Assembly: GCF_013426895.1 (NCBI RefSeq)
Contig: NZ_AP023174.1
Location: forward strand, 1 to 64,000
Origin: Paraburkholderia largidicola
GTDB taxonomy: Bacteria; Pseudomonadota; Gammaproteobacteria; Burkholderiales; Burkholderiaceae
Direction: 5' to 3'
DNA: 64,000 nucleotides
Shown here: one piece after another, positions 27,528 to 36,978 of the stretch
How positions within the stretch are numbered: the first letter of the stretch is position 1
Layout: each line of letters opens with the position of its first letter
Made by a program: the position numbers and the translations under genes
The notes under the pieces: model-generated
What the model was told of the DNA's origin: nothing
Seen by the model: the letters and a program-made list of their open reading frames with translations, nothing else
The model's database searches: none

Positions 27528-28619
27528 ATGGATCATTTGCAGTCGATGCGAGTTTTCGTCAAAGTGGCGGATCTCGGAAGTTTCGCCCGCGCGGCTAGCG
27601 CGATGGATATTTCAAACGCAGTCGCCACCCGTCACGTTGCCGATCTGGAAGGTCGCCTCGGTACCCGACTGCTTAACCGCACCACACGTAGTCTTTCGCT
27701 GACGGAATCCGGTCAGGTTTATCTGGAACGCGCCCGCCAGATTCTCGACGAGCTCGAGGACGTCGAGCAAATGGTCGTCGCGCGCAATCACGAACCGGTC
27801 GGCACGCTACGGATCGTCGCGCCTGTCGTGTTCGGGTTGCATAATCTCGCGCCCGTGCTGCAGACGTACGCGGAGCGCTATCCCAAGGTGATTCCCGATG
27901 TGACGCTGGTCGACCGGCAAGTCGATCTCGTCGAAGAAGGCTTCGACGTCGGCGTCGTGATTGCGCGGCATATGCGCAGCGCGAGCATCGTCACCCGGCG
28001 GCTCACAACGGGCTGTATGACCGTCTGCGCGACGCCGGCATATCTGGAGAAGCACGGCACGCCGACCCGGCCTGAGCAGCTTCTGGAGCATCCCTGCCTG
28101 TCGTTGCCATCCGAATACTGGGGCGACGAGCGCGTGTTCACCGGCCCGGACGGCGAAGTGCGCGTACGTCCGACGAACGTCATCGTCGCGAACAATACGG
28201 AAATGCTGCGTCAATTCGCGTTGCTCGGCATGGGCATCGCGATCCTGCCGAGCTATCTGATCGGGCGCGACACGACGCGCGGCAAGCTGGTGCGCCTGTT
28301 GAGCGATTACCGTCTGCCGCAGGTCGAGATCAACATCGCGTACCCGAGCCGTCGGCATTTGCCGGCGAAGGTGCGCACGTTCATCGATCACCTCGTCGAG
28401 CATTTCAACCAGACGCCGAACAGCAAGCTTGGCGAACAGTGGGTGAAGGACGGTGTGGAACGGGCGCCGTCGATGCTCGAATCGACGGCCATGTCGATGC
28501 CGCCAGAGGCGTTCGACGGGGCCGAACCGCTGTCCAGCCTGCTGGATGGCGAAATCCCGGCCAAGCCTGCGACGCGCACGCTCAACCGTTCACGCGGCAT
28601 CGTTTCGCCGACGCATTGA
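27528..28619 (+). CDS. LysR-family transcriptional regulator
   Basis: A 363-residue LysR regulator. The N-terminal winged HTH spans residues 1-60 (FARAASAMDISNAVATRHVA, then LLNRTTRSLSLTE), followed by a substrate-binding domain to about residue 300. The CrgA/AaeR-like subgroup has this pattern of HTH residues. The ATG at 27528 has AGGAG 7 nt upstream. An extra C-terminal tail of about 60 residues after the ligand domain is longer than the family norm. No divergent target gene is adjacent, so its regulon cannot be inferred. Confidence 0.92.
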   Translation: MDHLQSMRVFVKVADLGSFARAASAMDISNAVATRHVADLEGRLGTRLLNRTTRSLSLTESGQVYLERARQILDELEDVEQMVVARNHEPVGTLRIVAPVVFGLHNLAPVLQTYAERYPKVIPDVTLVDRQVDLVEEGFDVGVVIARHMRSASIVTRRLTTGCMTVCATPAYLEKHGTPTRPEQLLEHPCLSLPSEYWGDERVFTGPDGEVRVRPTNVIVANNTEMLRQFALLGMGIAILPSYLIGRDTTRGKLVRLLSDYRLPQVEINIAYPSRRHLPAKVRTFIDHLVEHFNQTPNSKLGEQWVKDGVERAPSMLESTAMSMPPEAFDGAEPLSSLLDGEIPAKPATRTLNRSRGIVSPTH

Positions 28620-28646
28620 TACGCGGCGGCGTTTCCGATAGACGAT

Positions 28647-28685
28647 AAAAAAGCGCAGTCACCTTTGACGGTGACTGCGCTTTTT
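28647..28685. terminator. Bidirectional terminator between LysR gene and topB
   Basis: AAAAAAGCGCAGTCACC (28647-28663) with GGTGACTGCGCTTTTT (28670-28685), 6-nt loop. A-run and T-run flanks serve both converging genes. Confidence 0.93.
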
Positions 28686-28740
28686 GTTGTGCGCTCGGAT
28701 GCGCGACTGAGTGCTTTCGGCGGCGCGCGCCAAACAGGTT

Positions 28741-31398
28741 TTACGAACCGGTCTTGCGCGCTGCGGTTTTCGCTGCCGATGTCTTGGCGGCTGCCTTCTT
28801 TGCGGGCGCTTTCTTGGCCGCAGCCGTCTTCGTTGCGACCTTCTTCGCCGGAGCTTCGCTCGCGGCGTCGTCGTTCGCGGACTCGGGCGAGGCCTTGGCT
28901 GCGGACTTCGCGGCCGTCTTCTTCGCTGCGCCTTCCTTCGGCTCCTTCTTTTCGAACTCGAAGCCGATCTTGCCGTCGCTCTGCTTGACGAGGAACGCCT
29001 TGAAGTTGCGGCCCGTGCGCGACGACTTGAAGTTCGTCAGCAGGTCGGTGCGCCCGTCCTCCAGCAATTTCGCCATCTGCTCGCGCGCGATCTCTTGCTG
29101 CAGGATCACCTTGCCCGAACGGAAGTCGCACGTCTTCGGATTCGCGACCGAGTTCTCGCAGACATAGCTCATGCCGTGCTCGAACACCTTGCCGCCGCAC
29201 TTCGGACATGCGCCGACGGGCGTTTGCTCGGAGAAGTCCGGCGCCTCGCCGTCTTCGCCGCCCTGGTCCTGGCCGAAGTCGAACTCGAGCTTGTAGTTCT
29301 TCGTTTCGTCGTCGAACGAGAGCTTGAGAATCGCCGAAAACGGACGGCCCATCTTGCTGCGGAAACCGGAAAGCGGACCGATTTGCTTCTTCTGCAACAG
29401 CTCTTCGACTTCTTCGATCTCGAACTGCCGGCCGCCCGGAATCTTCGAAATCGAGAACTCACACTTCGTGCAGGCGAAGCGCCGGTAGTTTTCCTTCACC
29501 TGGCCGCCGCAGTTGGGGCAGGGCGTTTGCAGCGTCGCGTAGTCGCCGGGAATCGTGTCGGAGTCGTACTCCTTCGCGCGCTTGACGATGGTCTGCGTCA
29601 TGCGGGCGATTTCCTGCATGAACGCGTCACGCGGCAGCTTGCCGCGTTCCATCTGCGACAGCTTGTATTCCCATTCGCCCGTCAGTTCTGGCGCGGTCAG
29701 TTCCTTCACGTCGAGGCCGCGCAGCAGCGTCATCAGCTGGAAAGCCTTTGCGGTCGGAATCAGTTCGCGGCCTTCGCGGACCAGATACTTTTCGCCGAGC
29801 AGACCTTCGATGATGGCGGCGCGCGTGGCCGGCGTACCCAGACCCTTTGCAGCCATGGCTTCGCGCAGTTCGTCGTCTTCGACGAGCTTGCCCGCGCCTT
29901 CCATCGCCGACAACAGCGTTGCTTCGTTGTAGCGTGCGGGCGGCTTCGTCACGAGTTGCTGCGCGGCGATCTTGTCGGTCTTGACCTTCTCGCCCTTCTG
30001 AACGGGGACGAGATTGGCATCCTCGCCGGCCGTCTCGCGGCCATAGATCTGCAGCCAGCCCGGCTCGACGAGCACCTTGCCTTCAGTCTTGAAATGATGG
30101 CCGACGACTTCCGTGATACGCGTGGTCACGCGGAACTCGGCAGCCGGGAAGAACACCGCCAGGAAGCGCTTGACGACGAGGTCGTAGAGCTTCTGCTCGG
30201 GCTCGGAGAGCGCCTTCGGCGCCTGCAGCGTCGGGATGATTGCGAAGTGATCGCTGATCTTCGAATTGTCGAAGATGCGCTTGTTCGGCTTCACCCAGCC
30301 CTTGTCGAGCACCTGCTTCGCGTACGGCAGATAGTTGTTGCTCTCCTTGAGCATCTCCAGCGTGTGCTTGACCGTCTCCTGGTAGTCTTCCGGCAGCGCG
30401 CGCGCGTCGGTACGGGGATAGGTCAGCACCTTGTGCTTTTCGTACAGCGCCTGGGCGAGGCCGAGCGTGTTCTTGGCCGAAAAGCCGAACCGTCCGTTGG
30501 CTTCGCGCTGCAGGCTGGTGAGGTCGAAGAGCGCCGGCGACAGTTGCGTCGACGGCTTCGACTCTTCCGTCACGATGCCCGTCTGGCCGCGACAGGCAGC
30601 GACGATCGTTTCGGCAGCCGGCAGGCTCCAGAGGCGCGAATCGCGCTTTTCCGGATCGAACTCGTCCTTCTTGAACTTCGGGTCGTACCAGCGGCCTTCG
30701 TAGAAACCCGCTGCGCAGACGAATTCCGCCTTCACTTCCCAATAGTCGCGCGGGATGAAGCGGCGAATCTTCTCTTCGCGTTCGACCACGATCGACAGCG
30801 TCGGCGTCTGAACGCGGCCGACGGTGGTCAGGAAGAAGCCGCCGCCCTTGCTGTTGAACGCGGTCATCGCGCGCGTGCCGTTGATACCGACCAGCCAGTC
30901 CGCTTCCGAACGGCAGCGTGCGGCGTCCGCGAGCGGTTGCATGTCGTTGTCGCTGCGCAGTTGCGCGAAGCCGTCGCGGATCGCGGCGGGCGTCATCGAC
31001 TGCAGCCACAGGCGCTGCACCGGCTGCTTCGCTTTTGCGTGCTGCGCGATCAGGCGGAAAATGAGTTCGCCCTCGCGCCCCGCGTCACATGCGTTGATCA
31101 GGCGATCGACGTCTTTGCGCTTGATCAGCCGGTTCAGGACTTTCAGCCGCGACTCGCTTTTCGCAATGGGATGCAGATCGAAATGCGGCGGAATAACGGG
31201 GAGATTGGCGAAACTCCATTTTCCCCGTTTGACTTCATATTCTTCCGGCGCAGCGATCTCCACGAGATGGCCGACAGCCGACGAAAGGACGAAATCGTCG
31301 CTTTCAAAGTACTCGTCATGCTTGGTAAAACCGCCCAAAGCCCGCGCGATGTCGTTCGCGACGGATGGCTTTTCGGCGATGATCAGTGCTTTGGACAT
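28741..31398 (-). CDS. topB: DNA topoisomerase III
   Basis: An 885-residue type IA topoisomerase that passes single strands and decatenates DNA. The TOPRIM domain begins SKALIIAEKPSVA and holds CDAGREGE near residue 105. The active tyrosine is in LTYPRTDARALPEDY. Two C-terminal four-cysteine zinc ribbons follow (CPNC...CTKC and CPKC...C...C). The last 60 or so residues are a Lys/Ala-rich histone H1-like tail. The ATG at 31398 (MSKAL) is chosen by family alignment, although no clear ribosome site is seen. It is longer than E. coli TopB (653). Confidence 0.95.
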   Translation of the reverse strand: MSKALIIAEKPSVANDIARALGGFTKHDEYFESDDFVLSSAVGHLVEIAAPEEYEVKRGKWSFANLPVIPPHFDLHPIAKSESRLKVLNRLIKRKDVDRLINACDAGREGELIFRLIAQHAKAKQPVQRLWLQSMTPAAIRDGFAQLRSDNDMQPLADAARCRSEADWLVGINGTRAMTAFNSKGGGFFLTTVGRVQTPTLSIVVEREEKIRRFIPRDYWEVKAEFVCAAGFYEGRWYDPKFKKDEFDPEKRDSRLWSLPAAETIVAACRGQTGIVTEESKPSTQLSPALFDLTSLQREANGRFGFSAKNTLGLAQALYEKHKVLTYPRTDARALPEDYQETVKHTLEMLKESNNYLPYAKQVLDKGWVKPNKRIFDNSKISDHFAIIPTLQAPKALSEPEQKLYDLVVKRFLAVFFPAAEFRVTTRITEVVGHHFKTEGKVLVEPGWLQIYGRETAGEDANLVPVQKGEKVKTDKIAAQQLVTKPPARYNEATLLSAMEGAGKLVEDDELREAMAAKGLGTPATRAAIIEGLLGEKYLVREGRELIPTAKAFQLMTLLRGLDVKELTAPELTGEWEYKLSQMERGKLPRDAFMQEIARMTQTIVKRAKEYDSDTIPGDYATLQTPCPNCGGQVKENYRRFACTKCEFSISKIPGGRQFEIEEVEELLQKKQIGPLSGFRSKMGRPFSAILKLSFDDETKNYKLEFDFGQDQGGEDGEAPDFSEQTPVGACPKCGGKVFEHGMSYVCENSVANPKTCDFRSGKVILQQEIAREQMAKLLEDGRTDLLTNFKSSRTGRNFKAFLVKQSDGKIGFEFEKKEPKEGAAKKTAAKSAAKASPESANDDAASEAPAKKVATKTAAAKKAPAKKAAAKTSAAKTAARKTGS

Positions 31399-31663
31399 GA
31401 CTGAAAATAAATTGGTGGATTCGGGCGGGGACCACGGGTTTTCCAACCCGGGTTTGGCACCCATTAACGACCGCTTTATAGCACACGCCGCCGCAACGGC
31501 AACCGGTGGGCCCAAAAAAGCGGGTCATCTTAATTGCGCGCAGATCAGTTGGGCAAGCGTGTGACGGACGCTCCTGACGGCGGTTTAGCATCCGTCCCGA
31601 GCCGTTTTTTCCCGTATCGCGCAACGATTTCGGCAAAATGCCTTGTCGCACTCGCCCACAAAT
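31399..31663. other. Gap between topB and the thioredoxin-like gene
   Basis: Most of this stretch carries nothing I can assign. It holds short GC-rich inverted repeats (for example around GGGTTTTCCAACCC) and several T-runs. The topB promoter should be here on the minus strand. Confidence 0.35.
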
Positions 31664-31691
31664 GTAAAAACGGGGCCGGGACAATCCCGGC
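31664..31691 (-). terminator. Terminator after the thioredoxin-like gene
   Basis: GCCGGGA (31675-31681) pairs with TCCCGGC (31685-31691) over a 3-nt loop. On the minus strand the stem is followed by CCCGTTTTTAC. Confidence 0.7.
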
Positions 31692-31705
31692 GTGTCACAG
31701 CCGAC

Positions 31706-32083
31706 TCAGGCTTCCAACAGCGTTGGACGCATTTTCGGCGCGCCCTTGACGCCGGGCAGCGCGGTCAGATCGACCAGCATCCGCTCGACAATCGATGCCT
31801 GCGGCAAGACCGTTCCGAAGAAACGGGTGGTCACGCTGTCTTCTATAAGAATTGTGGGGAAATTCTCAACGTCAAGATCGTCGAAACGGTCGGCGTGAGT
31901 CTCGATATCGATCCATGCGAAGCAGATATCCGGATGCCTTTCCGCGAGCGCGTCGAACGCGATGCGGTACTCGCGGCAGGTCCCACACCATTCCGCGCAC
32001 AAACACGCAACGAAAAGCGTCTCGCTATCAGCGACGAGCTCAGCGATCCGTTTCGCGTCGGTGTCCAGGTTCAGCGCGGGCAT
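31706..32083 (-). CDS. Thioredoxin-family protein with CGTC active site
   Basis: A 125-residue thioredoxin fold. The redox site is CGTC in CAEWCGTCREY (about residues 33-36), not the canonical CGPC, with an extra cysteine a few residues before it. The cis-proline segment is VENFPTILI near 78. No signal peptide is seen, so it is cytoplasmic. The ATG at 32083 has AAGGAAA upstream. It follows dprA by 54 nt on the same strand. The substrate is unknown; a disulfide reductase role is likely. Confidence 0.85.
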   Translation of the reverse strand: MPALNLDTDAKRIAELVADSETLFVACLCAEWCGTCREYRIAFDALAERHPDICFAWIDIETHADRFDDLDVENFPTILIEDSVTTRFFGTVLPQASIVERMLVDLTALPGVKGAPKMRPTLLEA

Positions 32084-32137
32084 GGCGGTTTCCTTCGGTA
32101 TTGCATGGGTTATTTGGCGCGAATGTAGCACGAGGCG

Positions 32138-33319
32138 TTACCCGCTGTGCGCTGCGCGGACGTACCGACCGCCGGGCAGCGCACAGAGTTCGCCCGCCAG
32201 TTCGAGCCGTAGCAGCGTGCTTTGCAGCAGCGTGTCGTCCATGTCGGTGCGTTCTGCCAGGATTTCAAGCGTGGCGGGCGCGTGGCCGAGCGCGTCGAGC
32301 AGGCGTCTGGCCTCCGCGGGCACTGGCGCCCCGTTTTCTGGCGGGGTGCCGGCTTCGCCCTGAGGCGTCTTCGCGACTGCCCGAAGCCGTGGCGCCTGAG
32401 CGGGCGCGGGTGGCTGCGGCCCAGCGGCGAATCCCAGTTCTTCGAGCACGTCTTCCGGCGTTTCGACGAGTTTCGCGCCCTGTTTGATCATGCGATGGCA
32501 GCCGCGCGCGAGCGGCGCGTGGATGGAACCCGGAATTGCGAACACGTCGCGCCCCATCTCGTTCGCGAACCGTGCCGTGATCAGCGAGCCGGAGCGCATC
32601 GCCGCCTCGACGACCAGCACGCCGCCGACGAGCCCCGCGATCAGCCGGTTACGCTGCGGAAAATTGGCGGACCGGGCGGGCGTGCCGAGCGGCCATTCCG
32701 ACACGAGCGCGCCGTGCCCGGCAATCTGGTGCGCCAGCGCGTGATGCGAGCTGGGGTAGACGAGATCCGCTCCCGTGCCAATGACGGCCACCGTGCTGCC
32801 GCGCCCTTGAAGGGCGCCGCGATGCGCCGCGCCGTCGACGCCCGACGCAAGCCCCGACACCACGGTCAAACCCGCGTCCGCAAAGGCGCGGGCGAAGCGC
32901 GTCGCGTCTTCGATGCCTTGTGGCGTCGCGCTGCGACTGCCGACCACCGCGATGCTGCGCGCGTGCAGCAGTTCGACCCGGCCCTTTACATATAGCAGCG
33001 GCGGTGGATCGGGCATTGTCAGCAAGAGGGGCGGATAGGCAGGATCGTCGAGCGTGACGAGCACGTTGCCGGGCGACTCGCGCCAGCACCGCACTGCGTC
33101 GAGCTGCACGGGAAAGTCCGCAGGCGGCGGCGCGAGCGCAGCCCGGGCGATGGCTTCGCCGGCGACTTCGGCGAGTGCGGCGAAAGTCTGCGACAGCACG
33201 GCTTCGGGCAGCCCGAAGGCTGCGAGCAGGCGGCGCAGGGCGGCCGGGTTCAGGCCCGGCGCTGTCGAAAGCTGCAACCAGGCGGCGAGTTCCTGGTCTG
33301 TCAGGGGAAGCGTCTGCAT
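32138..33319 (-). CDS. dprA: DNA processing protein DprA
   Basis: A 393-residue DprA/Smf that binds incoming single-stranded DNA and loads RecA during natural transformation. The central Rossmann-like fold carries VVGSRSATPQGIEDATRFA, GLASGVDGAAHRGALQG and NFPQRNRLIAGLVGGVLVVE. The N-terminal SAM-like helices and the C-terminal winged-helix segment (about 325-390, after an Ala/Pro linker) are present. The ATG at 33319 gives MQTLPLTDQE. It is divergent from def-fmt, the usual order in this group. Confidence 0.95.
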   Translation of the reverse strand: MQTLPLTDQELAAWLQLSTAPGLNPAALRRLLAAFGLPEAVLSQTFAALAEVAGEAIARAALAPPPADFPVQLDAVRCWRESPGNVLVTLDDPAYPPLLLTMPDPPPLLYVKGRVELLHARSIAVVGSRSATPQGIEDATRFARAFADAGLTVVSGLASGVDGAAHRGALQGRGSTVAVIGTGADLVYPSSHHALAHQIAGHGALVSEWPLGTPARSANFPQRNRLIAGLVGGVLVVEAAMRSGSLITARFANEMGRDVFAIPGSIHAPLARGCHRMIKQGAKLVETPEDVLEELGFAAGPQPPAPAQAPRLRAVAKTPQGEAGTPPENGAPVPAEARRLLDALGHAPATLEILAERTDMDDTLLQSTLLRLELAGELCALPGGRYVRAAHSG

Positions 33320-33495
33320 GGCTGGCGTCCTCGTGCACGGCAACCGGCCTTTCAGTCGCCATGCTAAAATTTTCATCATCCGAAATATTCCGAAACCACT
33401 GCTGCGCCGCGCCCGCGCGAGCCTGCGGACATGTGCTCGAGCGTCGAACTGGCGTTGAATCAACACGGTTCGGCCACTATCTATCCTGTGCGTGT

Positions 33496-33533
33496 CGCGC
33501 CTGGCGAACAACCTGGCCGAATGGCCAGGCGCG
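33496..33533 (+). promoter_or_regulatory. Alternative hairpins in the def leader
   Basis: CGCGCCTGGC (33496-33505) is a perfect complement of GCCAGGCGCG (33524-33533). The overlapping GGCCAGG (33523-33529) also pairs with the nearer CCTGGCC (33512-33518). The two hairpins exclude each other. They end 43 nt before the def start and have no T-run. Confidence 0.4.
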
Positions 33534-33575
33534 CGACTGGTTCAACCGCGTCGGCGCCCAATCAATTTCAGGACC

Positions 33576-34079
33576 ATGGCTTTACTCAACATCCTCAACT
33601 ACCCGGACAAGCGTCTGCACAAGATCGCGAAGCCGGTCGAAAAGGTCGATGACCGTATCCGCAAGCTCGTCGCCGACATGGCCGAGACGATGTATGCCGC
33701 GCCCGGCGTGGGCCTCGCCGCGACGCAGGTGGACGTGCACGAGCGCGTGATCGTGATCGACGTATCCGATGCGCATGACGAACTGCGCGCCTTCATCAAC
33801 CCGGAAATCATCTGGTCGAGCGACGAGAGGGAGATCCACGAGGAAGGCTGCCTGTCGGTGCCCGGGATCTACGACAACGTCGAGCGCGCCGAGAAAGTGC
33901 GCGTGCGCGCGCTGAACGAGAAGGGCGAAACGTTCGAACTGGATTGCGAAGGGCTACTCGCCGTCTGCATCCAGCATGAAATGGATCACCTGATGGGCAA
34001 AGTGTTCGTCGAGTATCTGTCGCCGCTCAAGCAGACGCGTATCAAGAGCAAGATGAAAAAGCTCGCGCACGCGATGTGA
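33576..34079 (+). CDS. def: Peptide deformylase
   Basis: A 167-residue metalloenzyme that removes the formyl group from nascent proteins. All three motifs are present: GVGLAATQ (44-51), EGCLSVP with metal ligand C92, and QHEMDHL with H134, E135 and H138. The ATG at 33576 follows AGGA. It pairs with fmt 31 nt downstream, the enzyme that adds the formyl group. Confidence 0.97.
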   Translation: MALLNILNYPDKRLHKIAKPVEKVDDRIRKLVADMAETMYAAPGVGLAATQVDVHERVIVIDVSDAHDELRAFINPEIIWSSDEREIHEEGCLSVPGIYDNVERAEKVRVRALNEKGETFELDCEGLLAVCIQHEMDHLMGKVFVEYLSPLKQTRIKSKMKKLAHAM

Positions 34080-34110
34080 TGCGCTTCCCGACCGCTTTCG
34101 CTATCAGCAC

Positions 34111-35094
34111 ATGAGTCATTCGTTGCGCGTCATCTTCGCCGGCACGCCGGAATTCGCCGCTGCGGCGCTTGCCGCGATCCACGAGGCCGGCTTCCCGGTG
34201 CCGCTCGTCCTGACCCAGCCGGACCGGCCAGCGGGCCGCGGCATGAAGTTGCAGGCGAGCCCGGTCAAGCGTTACGCGCAGGAGCACGGCATCGAGGTCG
34301 CGCAGCCGCCTTCGCTGCGCCGTAACGGCAAATTCCCGGCCGAAGCCACGGCCGCCATCGACCAGCTGCGCGCCACGCCGCACGATGTCATGGTGGTGGC
34401 CGCCTACGGCCTGCTGCTGCCGCAGGAAGTGCTCGACATCGCGCCGCACGGCTGCATCAACATTCACGCTTCGTTGCTGCCGCGCTGGCGCGGCGCGGCG
34501 CCGATTCACCGCGCAATCGAAGCGGGCGACGCCGAAACGGGCATCACGCTGATGCAGATGGACGCTGGCCTCGACACGGGCGCGATGATCTCCGAGGTTC
34601 GTACGCCGATCCACGACGCCGACACGACGGCGACACTGCACGACCGTCTCGCCGAAGCGGGCGCAAAACTGATCGTCGACGCGCTGATCGAACTGGAGCG
34701 CAGCGGCAAGCTTGCCGCGACGCCCCAGCCCGCGGAGGGCGCAACGTATGCCGAGAAGATCGGCAAACACGAAGCGGCGCTCGACTGGCGGCGGCCAGCA
34801 GCGGAGCTGGCGCGCCAGGTTCGCGCGTTCGATCCGTTCCCCGGCGGCGCGGCGACGCTCGACGGCACGGTGCTGAAAATCTGGTCCGCTGCGGCGATCG
34901 ACGCGGCGCGCCAGGCCGAACCCGGCTCGATCGTCGACGTATCGCCCGAAGGTGTTGTCGTGGCGTGCGGCGAGGGTGCATTGCGCATCACGCAACTGCA
35001 AAAACCGGGCGGTAAACGGCTGCCGGTGCGCGATTTCCTCGCCGGCTCGACGCTTGCCGCTGGCCAGCGTTTCGACCTCGCGCAGTCACAATAA
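34111..35094 (+). CDS. fmt: Methionyl-tRNA formyltransferase
   Basis: A 327-residue enzyme that formylates Met-tRNAfMet using 10-formyltetrahydrofolate. The N-terminal transferase domain has [20 protein letters not shown], the folate-site motif [20 protein letters not shown] and [13 protein letters not shown] with the catalytic Asp region near 147. The C-terminal tRNA-binding domain starts near 210. Next to def, it completes the initiation-methionine cycle. Confidence 0.97.
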   Translation: MSHSLRVIFAGTPEFAAAALAAIHEAGFPVPLVLTQPDRPAGRGMKLQASPVKRYAQEHGIEVAQPPSLRRNGKFPAEATAAIDQLRATPHDVMVVAAYGLLLPQEVLDIAPHGCINIHASLLPRWRGAAPIHRAIEAGDAETGITLMQMDAGLDTGAMISEVRTPIHDADTTATLHDRLAEAGAKLIVDALIELERSGKLAATPQPAEGATYAEKIGKHEAALDWRRPAAELARQVRAFDPFPGGAATLDGTVLKIWSAAAIDAARQAEPGSIVDVSPEGVVVACGEGALRITQLQKPGGKRLPVRDFLAGSTLAAGQRFDLAQSQ

Positions 35095-35134
35095 CGGCGC
35101 GCGTTCCGTCGCACCATATGCCGTTCGGCCAGGG

Positions 35135-35156
35135 CGCGCCGCGTTTGCGCGGCGCG
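35135..35156 (+). other. GC-rich hairpin between fmt and the LysE-type gene
   Basis: A perfect 9-bp stem, CGCGCCGCG / CGCGGCGCG, with loop TTTG, followed by TTAAAATCTT. It could be a weak terminator for fmt. The TAAAAT after it could equally be a -10 for the next gene. Confidence 0.45.
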
Positions 35157-35194
35157 TTAAAATCTTCGGTGCAACTCCGCCTGAAGAGGATTTC

Positions 35195-35836
35195 ATGTTC
35201 GGCATCACCCATTTCGAGTTTTTCGTCGTCGCTGTCTTTCTGCTCAACGTCACGCCCGGTCCCGACACCGCTTATATCGTCGGTCGAAGCGTCGCGCAGG
35301 GGCGCGGCGCGGGGCTGATGTCGGCGCTCGGTATTTCGGCCGGGTGCTGCGTGCACTCGCTCGCGTGCGCGTTCGGGCTGACTGCGCTGCTGGCTGCATC
35401 GGCCACGGCTTTCACGGTGATCAAGTTCGTCGGCGCGATTTATCTCGTCTATCTCGGCGTGCGCCTTATTCTGGTGAAGCCGGAGGGCGGTCAAACCACA
35501 GGCGAGGCGCGCTCACCCGGCGCACCGAAGTCGTTGCGCCAGCTTTTCATGCAGGGCTTCTGGACCAATGTGCTGAATCCGAAGGTCGTGCTGTTCTTCG
35601 TATCCTTTTTTCCGCAATTCGTCACCGCGGACAGCAGCAACAAGATCCTGGCGTTTCTCACGCTTGGCGTCGTATTCGTCGTGATGAGCATGGCGTGGAA
35701 CAGCTTTGTCGCGTGGATTGCAGGCAGCGTCACGCGCCGGTTTTCCGGCAAGCCCGGCGTCAAGAAGTGGCTGGACCGCACTGTCGGCAGCGCATTCGTC
35801 GGACTGGGAATCAGGCTGGCCACTGCAACGCGGTGA
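35195..35836 (+). CDS. LysE/RhtB-family amino-acid exporter
   Basis: A 213-residue inner-membrane protein with about six hydrophobic segments. The LysE/RhtB signature lies at the start (FFVVAVFLLNVTPGPDTAYI), and the mid-protein segment FWTNVLNPKVVLFFVSFFPQ is typical of the family. It exports an amino acid or homoserine lactone-like compound; the substrate cannot be read from sequence. GAGGA precedes the ATG. It lies inside a housekeeping run without an obvious functional link to its neighbours. Confidence 0.93.
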   Translation: MFGITHFEFFVVAVFLLNVTPGPDTAYIVGRSVAQGRGAGLMSALGISAGCCVHSLACAFGLTALLAASATAFTVIKFVGAIYLVYLGVRLILVKPEGGQTTGEARSPGAPKSLRQLFMQGFWTNVLNPKVVLFFVSFFPQFVTADSSNKILAFLTLGVVFVVMSMAWNSFVAWIAGSVTRRFSGKPGVKKWLDRTVGSAFVGLGIRLATATR

Positions 35837-35940
35837 TTGAATTTTTCGCGCTCGCCCATATCTAACAGATTGCTTACAATCATTCGCCGCAAATTGGCGG
35901 CACGGATAGAGAACCGCGTGGCGGGCAAGGAGTCTTTGAA

Positions 35941-36798
35941 ATGTTCAACTGGGTGAAAACCGCGATGCTGATGGCCGCGATCACGGCACTCTTCATCGTG
36001 ATCGGCGGCATGATCGGCGGCCAGCGCGGCATGATGCTCGCGTTGCTGATCGCGCTCGGGATGAATTTCTTCTCGTACTGGTTTTCCGACAAGATGGTCC
36101 TGCGCATGTACAACGCGCAGGAAGTCGACGAAACGAGCGCGCCGCAGTTCTACCGGATGGTGCGCGAACTCTCCACGCGCGCCAATCTGCCGATGCCGCG
36201 CGTCTACCTGATCGACGAAGACCAGCCGAATGCCTTTGCGACGGGCCGGAATCCCGAACACGCGGCCGTCGCCGCGACGACGGGCATTCTGCGGGTGCTG
36301 TCCGAGCGCGAAATGCGCGGCGTGATGGCGCACGAACTGGCGCACGTGAAGCACCGCGACATTCTGATCTCGACCATTTCGGCGACGATGGCGGGCGCAA
36401 TCTCGGCCCTCGCGAACTTTGCGATGTTCTTCGGCGGACGCGACGAGAACGGCCGTCCGTCGAATCCGATCGCCAGTATCGCCGTCGCGCTGCTCGCGCC
36501 TATCGCGGGCGCGCTGATCCAGATGGCGATTTCCCGCGCGCGTGAATTCGAAGCGGACCGTGGCGGCGCGCAGATTTCGGGCGATCCGCAAGCGCTTGCA
36601 TCGGCGCTGGACAAGATCCATCGCTATGCGAACGGCATCCCGTTCCCGACGGCCGAAGCGCACCCTGCCACGGCGCAGATGATGATCATGAATCCGTTGT
36701 CGGGTGGCGGCATCGCGAACCTGTTCTCGACGCACCCGGCCACCGAGGAACGCATTGCGCGCCTGATGGAGATGGCACGCACGGGACGCCTCGACTAA
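35941..36798 (+). CDS. htpX: Membrane zinc protease HtpX
   Basis: A 285-residue M48B protease that degrades misfolded inner-membrane proteins. Two N-terminal transmembrane segments come first (about 8-55). The zinc site [10 protein letters not shown] starts at H131 (H131, E132, H135) and the third ligand is in [10 protein letters not shown] near residue 203. The ATG follows AAGGAG. The length is as expected for the family. A strong terminator separates it from rsmB. Confidence 0.96.
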   Translation: MFNWVKTAMLMAAITALFIVIGGMIGGQRGMMLALLIALGMNFFSYWFSDKMVLRMYNAQEVDETSAPQFYRMVRELSTRANLPMPRVYLIDEDQPNAFATGRNPEHAAVAATTGILRVLSEREMRGVMAHELAHVKHRDILISTISATMAGAISALANFAMFFGGRDENGRPSNPIASIAVALLAPIAGALIQMAISRAREFEADRGGAQISGDPQALASALDKIHRYANGIPFPTAEAHPATAQMMIMNPLSGGGIANLFSTHPATEERIARLMEMARTGRLD

Positions 36799-36840
36799 GT
36801 GAACCGGCCGGTCCCGGCCGGATTTTCGCGACAGCAGTGC

Positions 36841-36871
36841 AAAGGGGCGAGTTGGACTCGCCCCTTTTTCT
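36841..36871 (+). terminator. Terminator after htpX
   Basis: AAAGGGGCGAG, a 5-nt loop, CTCGCCCC, then TTTTTCTTTC, 42 nt after the htpX stop. Confidence 0.92.
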
Positions 36872-36978
36872 TTCAAATTGGCATCGCACGGCCTTGTGCC
36901 ACAGGGCTGCGACCCGCATCACGCTACAATGTGGCGTTTGCGCGACACTTTCCGTGCGCGCGCGTTTTCCGCTTCTTC

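Noticed and set aside
28711..31404. A nearly 900-codon plus-strand open frame opposite topB
   Set aside because: It is the mirror of a real gene in high-GC DNA. Its translation is Arg/Leu/Ala-rich without domain motifs, while topB on the minus strand has all catalytic motifs.
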